NCBI RefSeq assembly: GCF_014596915.1
Contig: NZ_JACVWU010000013.1
Span: forward strand, 186,001-250,000
Direction of reading: 5' to 3'
From: Streptomyces sp. TRM68416
GTDB lineage: Bacteria > Actinomycetota > Actinomycetes > Streptomycetales > Streptomycetaceae
DNA length: 64,000 nucleotides
In this document: positions 24,358-32,262 of the stretch, in pieces
How the letters are laid out: each line of letters starts with the position of its first letter
How positions within the stretch are numbered: the first letter of the stretch is position 1
Translations under genes and position numbers: made by a program
Notes under the pieces: model-generated
Database searches by the model: none
Seen by the model: the letters and a program-made list of their open reading frames with translations, nothing else
What the model was told of the DNA's origin: nothing

Positions 24358-25029
24358 TCAGGCCTCGGGGGCGGGCACCACGCTGAGGTGGGCCGCCGCA
24401 CGTCGCGGGCGCCCCGACCTGCGCGAGGCGTGCGCCGTACGCCGCGCGTCGCGCAGTACGAGCGTCATCCGCGTGTATCCCATCTCCTTCAGGGTGCCGG
24501 GCGTCTCGTCCACGATGCGGCAGTCGGTGGCACCCCAGCGCGGGTCCGGGTGCAGCAGCGGGCGGACGGCGCCGTCGTGGGCCACGGCCCGCTCGCCCAC
24601 CGTGCGGATCCAGTGCGGCAGGCCGTGCCGGTAGGCCGCCTCCATGATCGGGTCCTGGGCGATGTCCCGGCGGATGGCCTGAAGGCCGTGGTCGTGGCCG
24701 TGGCGCTCCACGGCGGCCGCGAAGTGGGCCAGCATCGGCAGGCACCAGCTCGACTCGTGCTCGCCGAGGACGGTGCCCGCGTCCGGGTGGAACAGGACGA
24801 ACCGGAGGAAGTTGTCACCCGGCATGGCCGTCGGATGCGGCCCGACGCCCCGGAAAAGTGACGCGAAAGCGGTGTTGGCCAGGACCACGTCCCATCGGTG
24901 GTCGAGGACGACGGACGGGAAGGGCACGGCCTCCAGCAGAGTGGTGTAGTCCTGGAGGTACCCCTGGACCTCGGGGCTCTCGGGGACGGACCGCAGTTCC
25001 GATCGCTGCCCTCCTGCCTGATGTGCCAT
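24358..25029 (-). CDS. MmyB-like PAS ligand-binding protein without HTH
   Basis: 223-residue protein with the PAS-like domain usually found C-terminal to XRE helix-turn-helix domains (PFPSVVLDHRWDVVLANTAF, then NFLRFVLF and a Cys/Leu-rich helical part). Here the protein starts directly at the PAS part; no DNA-binding region is present. The last 30 residues are Arg-rich. ATG at 25029 is supported by the conserved start of the domain about 30 residues in. It may bind a small lipid-like ligand and work with another regulator; the neighbouring XRE gene is a candidate but is transcribed in the opposite direction. Confidence 0.7.
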   Translation of the reverse strand: MAHQAGGQRSELRSVPESPEVQGYLQDYTTLLEAVPFPSVVLDHRWDVVLANTAFASLFRGVGPHPTAMPGDNFLRFVLFHPDAGTVLGEHESSWCLPMLAHFAAAVERHGHDHGLQAIRRDIAQDPIMEAAYRHGLPHWIRTVGERAVAHDGAVRPLLHPDPRWGATDCRIVDETPGTLKEMGYTRMTLVLRDARRTAHASRRSGRPRRAAAHLSVVPAPEA

Positions 25030-25101
25030 CCGGAGGTCACCCCTCTTGCCTCTGCGGCCCTGACGCGGCGCCCCGATCCTGCTGCCCGGACACGACCGGT
25101 G

Positions 25102-25157
25102 TCAACTATCGTGGCATTTCATGCCGGTTGACGGCTGAAATAGGCCACAGTTGTGGC
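25102..25157. promoter_or_regulatory. Palindromes in the divergent MmyB-like / XRE promoter region
   Basis: GGCAT-TTC-ATGCC (25113-25125) is flanked by TCAAC and GTTGA (25102-25106, 25127-25131); GCCAC-AGTT-GTGGC follows at 25144-25157. A TTGACG hexamer is at 25128-25133. They are candidate operators for the XRE protein in the 214-base gap. Confidence 0.45.
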
Positions 25158-25243
25158 GAGACCTGGATGTAAGTTCGAACGACCGGCTACTCTCCGGGAA
25201 GTTCACGGCAATCGCTTGTGAGAGAGACGTAGGAGTTCTGTCG

Positions 25244-25894
25244 GTGACGGGTGGCTTCGAAGGTCCGGGCGCCACGGGGACGGCTGCGCTGCCGGCCGTC
25301 GTCGCTCGTGTGACCGCACTCGCCGACCGGCTCGGCGTACCGCACGCCGAGGTCTTCGACACCGGCCGTCTGTCCGTCGCCTGCGGCGTTCCCGAACCTG
25401 TGGTCAAGGCGCTGCTGAGCGGGCGCCCGGCGGGCGAGCCCGACATCCAGGCCCGCTTCCTGCAGCGGCTGGACCTGCTGCGCCGCACCCGGCTGAAGCC
25501 CAACGGACGCAAGTACACCCAGCAGGAGATCGCCGACGGGGCCGGCATGTCGCGCCAGCAGGCCGGCGCGCTCATCAACGGCGACCGGCGCCCCACGATG
25601 GAGCACTGCGACGCCATCCAGCGCTTCTTCCGCGTGCACGCCGGGTTCCTCACGGCCGAGGATCCCGAGGCGCTCGCCGGCGCCCTGCAGCGCACCGAGC
25701 AGGAACTCCTCCAGCAGCTCGCCGAGCGGGAGGCGGCCGCGGCCGCCGAGGACCCGCTGGAGCGGCTGCTGCAGGACCACGGTGTGCGCGGGATCGCCTG
25801 GCGGGCCGCGCAACTACCCACCGACCAGCACCGCGACAAGGTCGCCGAGTGGCTGGACATGCTCCTGGAGAGCGTCAAGCGGCCCGAGTCGTGA
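25244..25894 (+). CDS. XRE-type helix-turn-helix regulator paired with a metallopeptidase
   Basis: 216-residue DNA-binding protein. The HTH is in YTQQEIADGAGMSRQQAGAL near residues 85-105, followed by RRPTMEHCDAIQRFF; the N-terminal 80 residues have no assigned fold, and the C-terminal part is helical and Glu/Ala-rich. GTG at 25244 follows AGGAG at good spacing; an upstream frame extension has no better site. Directly followed by an ImmA/IrrE-like protease gene. In ImmR/ImmA and DdrO/IrrE pairs the protease cleaves the repressor after a signal; the same logic is inferred here. Confidence 0.8.
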   Translation: MTGGFEGPGATGTAALPAVVARVTALADRLGVPHAEVFDTGRLSVACGVPEPVVKALLSGRPAGEPDIQARFLQRLDLLRRTRLKPNGRKYTQQEIADGAGMSRQQAGALINGDRRPTMEHCDAIQRFFRVHAGFLTAEDPEALAGALQRTEQELLQQLAEREAAAAAEDPLERLLQDHGVRGIAWRAAQLPTDQHRDKVAEWLDMLLESVKRPES

Positions 25895-25908
25895 CCCGGG
25901 GGAGAACT

Positions 25909-26457
25909 GTGAGCATCCGAAGGGAAATGCACCGCCTGTGCGGCGAGTTGGTCGGAGAGCTGGAGCTTCCCGGCCCGGTGCCGCCCGCGGACCTCTACGG
26001 CGCGCTGTGCGGGTCGATGGCCAGACGGCGCGGCCGGCCCGTCCACTTCCGTACGGCGGCCTTCCCGGTCGGCACGGCCAGCGGGCTGTGGCTGGACATG
26101 CGGGACCAGGATCTCGTCGTCATCGAGGAACGCACCGCCCCCGACCACCAGTTGGTGATCCTCGGCCACGAGCTGTGGCACATGAAAGCCGGTCACCACG
26201 GCCACCACGTCGAGGGCGCCGCGGTCGCCGCCCGCCTCCTCCAGGACGACGCCGACCTGGAGGCGACGGTACGCAAGGTGGCCGCCCGCAGCCGCTTCGA
26301 CCAGGCCGACGAACAGGAGGCCGAGAGCTTCGGCCTCCTCCTGGCCAGCAAGTGCCGCACCTGGCTGGCGGGTTCCTCCCTACGGGCCCCCGTCCAACGG
26401 GACCGCCTGGCAGGCCGCATCGAGGCATCCCTCGGCTACCGAGGCTCCCAAACCTGA
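25909..26457 (+). CDS. ImmA/IrrE-type zinc metallopeptidase
   Basis: 182-residue protein. The zinc site is HELWH in LGHELWHMKAGHH near residue 87, with a downstream helix containing DEQEAESFGLLL that supplies the third ligand. GTG at 25909 lies behind GGGGGAG, 14 bases after the XRE stop. It is cytoplasmic, with no signal peptide. It probably inactivates the XRE partner or another regulator by cleavage, in the manner of IrrE on DdrO. A toxin role, as some databases label such pairs, is less likely from the motif alone. Confidence 0.8.
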   Translation: MSIRREMHRLCGELVGELELPGPVPPADLYGALCGSMARRRGRPVHFRTAAFPVGTASGLWLDMRDQDLVVIEERTAPDHQLVILGHELWHMKAGHHGHHVEGAAVAARLLQDDADLEATVRKVAARSRFDQADEQEAESFGLLLASKCRTWLAGSSLRAPVQRDRLAGRIEASLGYRGSQT

Positions 26458-26546
26458 ACCCACCAACCCACACCACCCACCAAGGCCACAGGCCCACCAA
26501 CGCCCACTGCACCCCGGCCACCGGCCGTGAGGGAGCCGAAGGGCGC

Positions 26547-26614
26547 GCCGGTGTCGAGGGACCGAGAGCGCGCAGGCGCGAAGCGCTGAGCACGGTCGGT
26601 CCCTCGACACCGGC
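26547..26614. terminator. Perfect 19-bp inverted repeat, probable two-way terminator
   Basis: Arms 26547-26565 (starts GCCGGTGTCGAGGG) and 26596-26614 are perfectly complementary around a 30-base centre that itself contains short GCGC pairings. It lies in the 187-base gap between the peptidase and hydrolase genes, which converge. Stem length is unusual for a terminator; no transposase is near. Confidence 0.6.
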
Positions 26615-26644
26615 TGAGAGCGCCCGCAGGCGACCGAACAATCA

Positions 26645-27667
26645 TCACGTAGCGCTGCGTTCGCTGGCTTCGCGCAGGTCTCGGTCCGCCGCGCGGTTGC
26701 GGGGCGTGTCCCGGCGGCCCTCGCACAGCAGGTCCCGCCAGCGTTCGCGGCTCCAGTCGGCCGGGGCCGTGGTCGCCGTGAACTCCTCTACCAGGGAGAC
26801 GAAGCGGCCGGGGTCGGTGTGGAAGGGGAAGTGGCCGGCGCCCTCGAAGATCTCCAGTCGGCTGCCGGGCATCGCCTCGTGCGCCCCGAAGGCGTGCCGT
26901 ACCGGTACGACGCTGTCCCGGTCGCCCCAGAGCAGCATGGTGGGCATGCCCTCGGTGAGGTAGCAGCGGTCGAGCATGGTGACGACCTGGCCGCGCCAGT
27001 CGACGACCGCGCGCAGGGTGCGGATGAAGGCGTTGCGGGCGGTCTCGTCGGGGAGCGCGTCGACGAGGGTGAGCAGTTCCGGCGCGTCCTGGCCGAGGTC
27101 GGTGTCGAGGAGTTTCATCAGGCCGACGGTCAGTCCGACCTGGAGCCGCATGCCGGGCAGGCGCAGTGCGGACAGCAGCAGGTGGGCGCCGGGTACGGAG
27201 ACCAGCCGGAGGACGGGGTTGACCTCGCGGCCGACTCCGCCGGCGCTGACCAGGATGAGCCGTTCGGTGCGTTCGGGGAACTGGTAGGCGAACTGCATGG
27301 CCACTCCCCCGCCGAGCGAGTGTCCGACCAGGGTGGCGGACTCGATGCCGAGGGTGGTGAGGAGGTCGCGGACCCCGTTGGCGTAGGCGGCGACGGAGTA
27401 GTCGGCGCGGGGTTTGTCGGAGGCGCCGTGGCCGAGCAGGTCGGGGGCGATCACGGTGTGGGTGCGGGCGAGGTCGGGGATCAGCTCCGCCCAGGTCGCG
27501 GAGGAGTCTCCGATGCCGTGGATGAGGACCAGTGCCGGCCCCTCGCCGGCCATGCGGAAGGCGCGCCGGTATCCGTGCACGACGCGGTACCGCAGCTCCA
27601 GTTCGCCATCGCCCACGGGACGCAGCCGTACGGCGCGCACCGGGCGCCGGTGGGGGACGTCGACCAC
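26645..27667 (-). CDS. Alpha/beta-fold hydrolase
   Basis: 340-residue serine hydrolase. Oxyanion region is LIHGIGDSSATW, the nucleophile is in VGHSLGGG near residue 110, the acid in LLWGDRDSVVP and the base in GAGHFPFH. A cap region (about 150-225) lies between strands. I chose GTG at 27667, seven bases after AGGAGG; a GTG at 27685 is possible. The N-terminus (RPVRAVRLRP) precedes the fold without a signal peptide. The family includes haloperoxidase-like and C-C hydrolases; the substrate is unknown. Confidence 0.85.
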   Translation of the reverse strand: MVDVPHRRPVRAVRLRPVGDGELELRYRVVHGYRRAFRMAGEGPALVLIHGIGDSSATWAELIPDLARTHTVIAPDLLGHGASDKPRADYSVAAYANGVRDLLTTLGIESATLVGHSLGGGVAMQFAYQFPERTERLILVSAGGVGREVNPVLRLVSVPGAHLLLSALRLPGMRLQVGLTVGLMKLLDTDLGQDAPELLTLVDALPDETARNAFIRTLRAVVDWRGQVVTMLDRCYLTEGMPTMLLWGDRDSVVPVRHAFGAHEAMPGSRLEIFEGAGHFPFHTDPGRFVSLVEEFTATTAPADWSRERWRDLLCEGRRDTPRNRAADRDLREASERSAT

Positions 27668-27805
27668 GTGCTCGCCTCCTGGCACAGGGGCCCCGCGGCG
27701 GGGGCCGAGGGCCTGTGACTCCAGCGTAGAGGTGCCTTCAACCAGGGGGTTTCGGCCAGGTTTCGCCTCCGCTAAGCGGGCGAACCGGCGGGCGGCCGGG
27801 CCCGA

Positions 27806-27828
27806 TTGTCAGTGGTGGGCGGCAAGCT
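27806..27828 (+). promoter_or_regulatory. RecA-NDp-type (PafBC) promoter
   Basis: TTGTCAGTGGT (27806-27816), a 6-base spacer, then CAAGCT (27823-27828). This fits the actinobacterial DNA-damage promoter TTGTCAGTGGC-N6-TAGGGT in its left part and spacing; the -10 is weaker. It lies 60 bases before the 78-residue gene. Confidence 0.6.
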
Positions 27829-27887
27829 GGAGTCGCGCCCTGTTCTGCGGGGCGGGAGACGACGCCGACTTCGGGGAGAGCCGACCG

Positions 27888-28124
27888 ATGCCCACCGCCG
27901 TTCTGACCGACCGTGAGCGTACCGCTGTCCAGGCCTATCTACGGCTGCTGCACACGGTGCGGGCGGCTTTCGATGTCGCTGGCGGGCCGCCGGGAGAGGG
28001 GCGGCCGCCCGTGGTGCCGCCCTCGGTGCTCGCGGAGGCGGAGCGGGCGTTGGCGGACGCCGGGCTCGCGGGCAACGAGGAGGAGTTCTTCGGGCTGTTG
28101 CGGGGCTGGTGTCCCGAGCCGTGA
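27888..28124 (+). CDS. Small conserved-looking hypothetical protein (78 residues)
   Basis: ATG at 27888 follows GGGGAGAG. The product begins MPTAVLTDRERTAVQAYLRL, is mostly helical and acidic, and ends EEEFFGLLRGWCPEP with a single Cys. There is no signal, membrane segment or known motif. I do not recognise a function. The promoter upstream resembles the RecA-NDp damage-inducible type, so a role in DNA-damage response is possible but unproven. Confidence 0.7.
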   Translation: MPTAVLTDRERTAVQAYLRLLHTVRAAFDVAGGPPGEGRPPVVPPSVLAEAERALADAGLAGNEEEFFGLLRGWCPEP

Positions 28125-28183
28125 CGAGGCCGGGGGACGGGGGCACGCGGGGGCGGGCCAGAGGCGAGGCCCAGTGACCGGGG

Positions 28184-28864
28184 TCAGGGGTGCGCGACCG
28201 TCACGGCGGTCGCCACCAGCCCTCGCCCCACCTTCCAGCGTCCCTCGAAGTGGTCGAGGCGCCGGCCGCCGACGAGGGGGCCGGGGACGAGGAGTGCGGC
28301 GCGGAAGGTGCCGCTGTGGCGGTCGCCGGGGTCGGCGCGGAGTTCGATGTCGGCCTCGGTGAACTCCAGCCACTGCCCGGTGAGCGGGAACCACGCCTTG
28401 TAGACGGACTCCTTGGCGCTGAACAGCAGCCGGTCCCAGCGGATCGCGGGGTGGTCGTGGGTCAGTGTCCCGATGCGCTGCCGTTCCCCGGGCAGGGAGA
28501 CGGCGTCGAGGACGCCGTCCGGGAGCGGCTCGTGGGGTTCGGCGTCGATGCCGAGGGAGGCCAGGTCGGTGGCGCGGACCAGGGCGGCGGCGCAGTAGCC
28601 GTCGCAGTGGGTCATGCTGCCCGCCAGTCCGGCCGGCCAGCGCGGGGCGCCCCGGTCGCCGGGCAGGATGGGCTGTGCGGGCACGCCGAGCTTCTCCATG
28701 GCGCGGCGGGCGCAGGAGCGTACGACGGCGAACTCGCGGCGTCGCTTCTCGACGGCCCGTGCCACGACGGCCGCCTCCTCCGGGTACAGCGGTGCGGGTC
28801 CGGACTCCTCGTCGCTGTACGACTCGACCGTCACCACCGGGTCCGGCAGCAGTTCCTCGATCAC
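28184..28864 (-). CDS. 4'-phosphopantetheinyl transferase, Sfp/EntD type
   Basis: 226-residue enzyme that transfers phosphopantetheine from CoA to carrier-protein serines. Motifs are SMTHCDGYCAAAL near 85, LGIDAEP near 107-112 and FSAKESVYKAWFP near 150, which hold the Mg-binding Asp/Glu and Lys of the family. The size matches EntD-like enzymes. GTG at 28864 overlaps the upstream phosphoesterase stop (GTGA). The carrier domains of the NRPS cluster some 15 kb away need such an enzyme; whether this one serves them is inference, as actinomycetes often carry several. Confidence 0.9.
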   Translation of the reverse strand: MIEELLPDPVVTVESYSDEESGPAPLYPEEAAVVARAVEKRRREFAVVRSCARRAMEKLGVPAQPILPGDRGAPRWPAGLAGSMTHCDGYCAAALVRATDLASLGIDAEPHEPLPDGVLDAVSLPGERQRIGTLTHDHPAIRWDRLLFSAKESVYKAWFPLTGQWLEFTEADIELRADPGDRHSGTFRAALLVPGPLVGGRRLDHFEGRWKVGRGLVATAVTVAHP

Positions 28865-29721
28865 TGCGTCCCGTCCTCCCTGGGCAGTATGCGGCGCAGC
28901 CGTCCCGGTGGTTCCGGTCGCTTGCGCCATTCGCGGGGGTATCCCACCGACACCTCCTCGAAGCGGACGCCGTCGTGCCAGGTGGTCCGCGGGATGTGGA
29001 GGTGGCCGTAGACCATGGTCTCGACGCGGAACCTGGTGTGCCAGTCCGCGGTCAGTCCGGTGCCGCACCACATGGCGAACTCGGGGTACCACAGGATCTC
29101 CGTGGGGTGCCGGTCGAGCGGGTAGTGGTTGACCAGGACGGTGGGCAGGTCGTCGGGGAGGGCCGCGAGGCGGCGTTCGGTCTCGGCGACGCGGGCGCGG
29201 CACCAGGCCTCGCGGGTGGGATAGGGGTCGGGGTGCAGCAGGTATTCGTCGTTGCACACGATGCCGGTGCCGTGCGCGTAGGTGAGTCCCTGTTCCTTGG
29301 TCGTGCAGCCCTTGGGGAGGAAGGAGTAGTCGTAGAGCAGGAAGAGCGGGGCGACGACGACGGGGCCGCCGGGGCCCTCCCAGACGGGGTAGGGGTCCTC
29401 GGGGGTGGTCACGCCGAGGTCGCGGCAGAGGGTGACCAGGTAGTCGTAGCGGGCGACGCCGCGCAGGGTGACGGGGTCGCGGGGATGGGTCCACAGTTCG
29501 TGGTTTCCGGGGGCCCAGATGACCTTGCTGAACCGTCCGGCGAGAGTCTCCAGCGCCCAGCGGATGTCGGCCACGGTCTCCGCGACGTCGCCGGCGACCA
29601 GGAGCCAGTCGTCGTCGGAGTCGGGCCGCATCTTGTCGACGAGGGTGCGGTTCTCCTCGTAGCCGATGTGCAGGTCACTGATGGCCAGCAGCTGTCCGGC
29701 ACCGCCGACCGTCGACGTCAC
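28861..29721 (-). CDS. Calcineurin-like metallophosphoesterase
   Basis: 286-residue cytoplasmic enzyme with all blocks of the family in order: SDLHIGY, GDVAETV, APGNHELW, LVNHYPL and YGHLHIP. GTG at 29721 with GGAGGGG upstream is preferred to a start 33 bases earlier. It is translationally coupled to the phosphopantetheinyl transferase downstream, an arrangement I recall as common in Streptomyces. The substrate is unknown; a link to pantetheine or CoA turnover is a guess from the coupling. Confidence 0.85.
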   Translation of the reverse strand: MTSTVGGAGQLLAISDLHIGYEENRTLVDKMRPDSDDDWLLVAGDVAETVADIRWALETLAGRFSKVIWAPGNHELWTHPRDPVTLRGVARYDYLVTLCRDLGVTTPEDPYPVWEGPGGPVVVAPLFLLYDYSFLPKGCTTKEQGLTYAHGTGIVCNDEYLLHPDPYPTREAWCRARVAETERRLAALPDDLPTVLVNHYPLDRHPTEILWYPEFAMWCGTGLTADWHTRFRVETMVYGHLHIPRTTWHDGVRFEEVSVGYPREWRKRPEPPGRLRRILPREDGTQ

Positions 29722-30024
29722 CTCTCGTCCCCCTCCGAACTCCGAAAGCACCACGAGAACACATTCACGCTACCGGGACAAGGCGGCTTCCCGCCGGAAT
29801 GGGACCGCTTTCTGTGCGGAACGTGAGCGTTCTGCGACCGGGGTCGTCATGATCGGGGAATCCGTAACACGTACGTTGCACGCGGGGCCTTGGCGGGGCC
29901 GTATGATCGCCCCAACACCACCGCCTGAACTTCCCTTCGCACGGGGCGGTTTGGTGTACCTCCCATCCCCCTGGCCGGGCACGGCCTGCTTCGCCGTGCC
30001 CGCGAACCGTGAAAGGCGGCCTGC
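29722..30024. other. Divergent intergenic region, 303 bases
   Basis: Holds the promoters of the phosphoesterase (left) and ATP-grasp (right) genes. I see TTGCAC (29876-29881) and TATGAT (29902-29907) 20 bases apart, a loose rightward promoter about 120 bases before the ATG. No hairpin, repeat or further gene is convincing. Confidence 0.4.
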
Positions 30025-31134
30025 ATGGTCTCTCGCGTACGCGTCTGGCTCAACCGCACGTACGCGGAGAACGTGTTCTTCATGGATCAGCTGCGCCGAA
30101 ATCCCAGCGATCGGGCCGTCGAGATCCATGCCACCCACGGGGACGCCGACTCGCCCGTGCTGGCCGCCGCCGACACCGCGGAGCTGGAGCCGGAGGGCCT
30201 GTCCCCGGCGGGTTACGTGGAGTACGCGCTGGACCAGTGCGCACGGCGCGGCATCGACGTGTTCGTGCCGCGGCTGCACCAGGCCGCGGTGGTGGCGCAC
30301 CGCGCGGAGTTCGAGGCGATCGGCACGGCGCTGATGGCGCCGCCGCCGGAGGCGGTGTCCGTCTTCCACGACAAGGTGATCGCCTACGAGGCGGTCCAGG
30401 CGATCGGGGTGCCCGTGCCGCCGTGGTGGCGGGTCCGATCGGCCGACGAACTGATGTGTGCTGTGGCGGAGTTGGAGGCGCGGGGCCACCGGGCGTGCTT
30501 CAAGCCGGCGTCCGGGGCGGGCGGGGTGGGCTTCCGCGTGATCACCCGCACCCCCTTCTCACTCATGCATCTCAGCGGGTTCCCGAGCCCCTATGTACCG
30601 CTCGACCTGGTACTGGGGGCGCTGAAGGAGGCCGAGGAGGAGGTCGACTGGCTGGTGATGCCGCGGCTGGAGCAGCCGGAGGTGTCGGTGGACTGTCTGA
30701 CCGGGCCGGACAACCGGGTGCGGATGGCGATCGGCCGCACCAAGAACGGGCGGCGGCGCGGGTTCACGCTGCACGAGCAGTGGATCGAGCCGGCGGTGCG
30801 GATCGCCGAGGGATTCGGGCTGCACTATCTGTCCAATGTGCAGTTCCGGATGCTCGGGGACCGGCCGGTGCTGATGGACGTGAACACGCGGCCGGCCGGC
30901 GGGCTCCACCAGCTGTCCCTGTGCGGCGTCAACGCCCCTTGGGCGGCGGTGCAGTTGGCGCTCGGGGAGGACCCGGGCGAGGTCGTGCCGCCGTTCCTCG
31001 GGCAGGACTACACGGTGGTCTCGGGGCCGCGGCCGCTGCGGCCGGCGTCGTTGCCGCAGCAGCGGGTGGAGGAGCCGCTCCCCGCGATCAACTCCGTTGG
31101 GATGGTGGGGGCGGGTCAGGTACTGCCGCTCTAG
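30025..31134 (+). CDS. ATP-grasp enzyme (carboxylate-amine ligase-like)
   Basis: 369-residue protein of the ATP-grasp superfamily. After a pre-ATP-grasp region, the lysine strands are seen in FHDKVIAYEAV and RACFKPASGAGGVGF (about 115-175), and the Mg/ATP residues in MDVNTRPAGGLHQ near 290. The fold resembles the carbamoyl phosphate synthase large-chain group, to which many peptide-bond-forming enzymes belong. ATG at 30025 follows AAAGG. It is convergent with a sulfotransferase. The substrates are unknown. Confidence 0.8.
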   Translation: MVSRVRVWLNRTYAENVFFMDQLRRNPSDRAVEIHATHGDADSPVLAAADTAELEPEGLSPAGYVEYALDQCARRGIDVFVPRLHQAAVVAHRAEFEAIGTALMAPPPEAVSVFHDKVIAYEAVQAIGVPVPPWWRVRSADELMCAVAELEARGHRACFKPASGAGGVGFRVITRTPFSLMHLSGFPSPYVPLDLVLGALKEAEEEVDWLVMPRLEQPEVSVDCLTGPDNRVRMAIGRTKNGRRRGFTLHEQWIEPAVRIAEGFGLHYLSNVQFRMLGDRPVLMDVNTRPAGGLHQLSLCGVNAPWAAVQLALGEDPGEVVPPFLGQDYTVVSGPRPLRPASLPQQRVEEPLPAINSVGMVGAGQVLPL

Positions 31135-31135
31135 G

Positions 31136-31205
31136 TTGACTTCCGGCCGCGGGTTTGCGGGGGCTGGGCGCGCGGTTCCCCGCGCCCCTTCGGGGCGCGC
31201 CCAGA
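31136..31205. repeat. Dispersed intergenic repeat with terminator hairpin
   Basis: Reverse-orientation copy of the element found inside the ATPase gene at 8017-8157. It includes CGCGCCCC-TTC-GGGGCGCG (31181-31199), a perfect 8-bp stem placed between convergent stops at 31134 and 31216, hence a probable two-way terminator. Confidence 0.75.
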
Positions 31206-31215
31206 CCTCCCCCGC

Positions 31216-32055
31216 TCAGTACCCCCACTCCCGCGCGATCTCCTTCAGGCGCGGCGGGAGGTCGGCGGACGGGTCGGCGGTGCGGGCCGCCTGGATACGG
31301 CCGGACTTGATGGTCGGGGACCAGTCGCCGAGCTGGGGACGGAACCGTCCGTGGTCCTTGCTGCCGTAGTCGAGCATCGCGGCCTCCCAGGGGACGCCGA
31401 GGTGCTCGCAGATGCCGCGGGTCACCTTCTCGGGCTCGGCGGTGAGGTCCTCGTACGTGATCACATGGACGTTGTCGAGGCCGTGGCGCGCCTCCTCCAG
31501 CTTCTCGCTGTACTGCGTGACCTCGGCGAGGATCGCCTCGTGGTCGGGGTTCGCTCGGCGGTCGGTGAGGGAGGCGATGATCGCGCCCGGGTGGCGGAGC
31601 AGCAGGATGTAGCGGGCGTTGGGCCAACAGCGGTGCAGTCGCCGCCAGATGAGGGTGTTCGGCGGTGTCTTGTCGACGATGACGTCCTTGCCGCTGCGGG
31701 TGAGTTCCAGGTGGAGGACCCGGTCCCACAGGACGTGCTCCAGCTCGTGCTTGTCCAGTTCGAGCGCCTTCATGGCGGCCGCGGTGAACGAGCGGGACAG
31801 GTTGACGTGCAGGGTGCGCAGATGCATCTCGTGCGGGGCGCGGATGCGGCTGTGGCTGTTGAGCAGCACACGCAGCAGAGTCGAGCCGGAGCGCACCGAC
31901 GACAGCACGAACACCGGTGAGTCCACCAGGCGCGGGGCGGGCGGAGCGGTGTAGGAGTCGGCCGCGGTGGGGCGGTCGGCCGCGCTGGGGCGGCTGCGGG
32001 GCGCGGGTACGGCGTTCAGGGTGGTCCGGCGCGGTGGACTCACCGCCTCCTTCAT
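31216..32055 (-). CDS. PAPS-dependent sulfotransferase
   Basis: 279-residue enzyme. The 5'-phosphosulfate loop is VFVLSSVRSGSTLLRVLL near residue 50; the 3'-phosphate region is in YILLLRHPGAIIAS near 150. It belongs to the Sulfotransfer_3 type, which modifies diverse small molecules or sugars. ATG at 32055 follows GGGGGAGG; longer frames upstream start without sites. The N-terminal 45 residues are Pro/Ala/Arg-rich and probably disordered. Substrate unknown; the nearby sulfatase at 55-57 kb is not clearly related. Confidence 0.85.
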   Translation of the reverse strand: MKEAVSPPRRTTLNAVPAPRSRPSAADRPTAADSYTAPPAPRLVDSPVFVLSSVRSGSTLLRVLLNSHSRIRAPHEMHLRTLHVNLSRSFTAAAMKALELDKHELEHVLWDRVLHLELTRSGKDVIVDKTPPNTLIWRRLHRCWPNARYILLLRHPGAIIASLTDRRANPDHEAILAEVTQYSEKLEEARHGLDNVHVITYEDLTAEPEKVTRGICEHLGVPWEAAMLDYGSKDHGRFRPQLGDWSPTIKSGRIQAARTADPSADLPPRLKEIAREWGY

Positions 32056-32195
32056 CAGCCTCCCCCGCCGCCTCAGTCCCTTTCCGATCGCGTGAATGCG
32101 CGGGTCTCCCACGGTTCCACCTCTCTCTCGCGCGCCTGCCGCACGCATCCCAGGGGCAGCAGGCGAACCGCAGGTGACGGGGAAGCGAAGCGCCG

Positions 32196-32228
32196 TGGTC
32201 ACGGAACCCTCAATTCCGGCCGTGACCA
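32196..32228. terminator. Hairpin downstream of the mannosidase gene
   Basis: TGGTCACGG (32196-32204) pairs with CCGTGACCA (32220-32228) around 15 bases, about 35 bases past the mannosidase stop. An A/T-rich stretch lies between. It may also sit in the sulfotransferase promoter region. Confidence 0.5.
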
Positions 32229-32262
32229 GGCGCTTTACCGCTTCCTTAAAAATTCCTGGGAG

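Noticed and set aside
26547..26614. Insertion-sequence ends
   Set aside because: The inverted repeat encloses only 30 bases, and no target duplication or transposase is visible.
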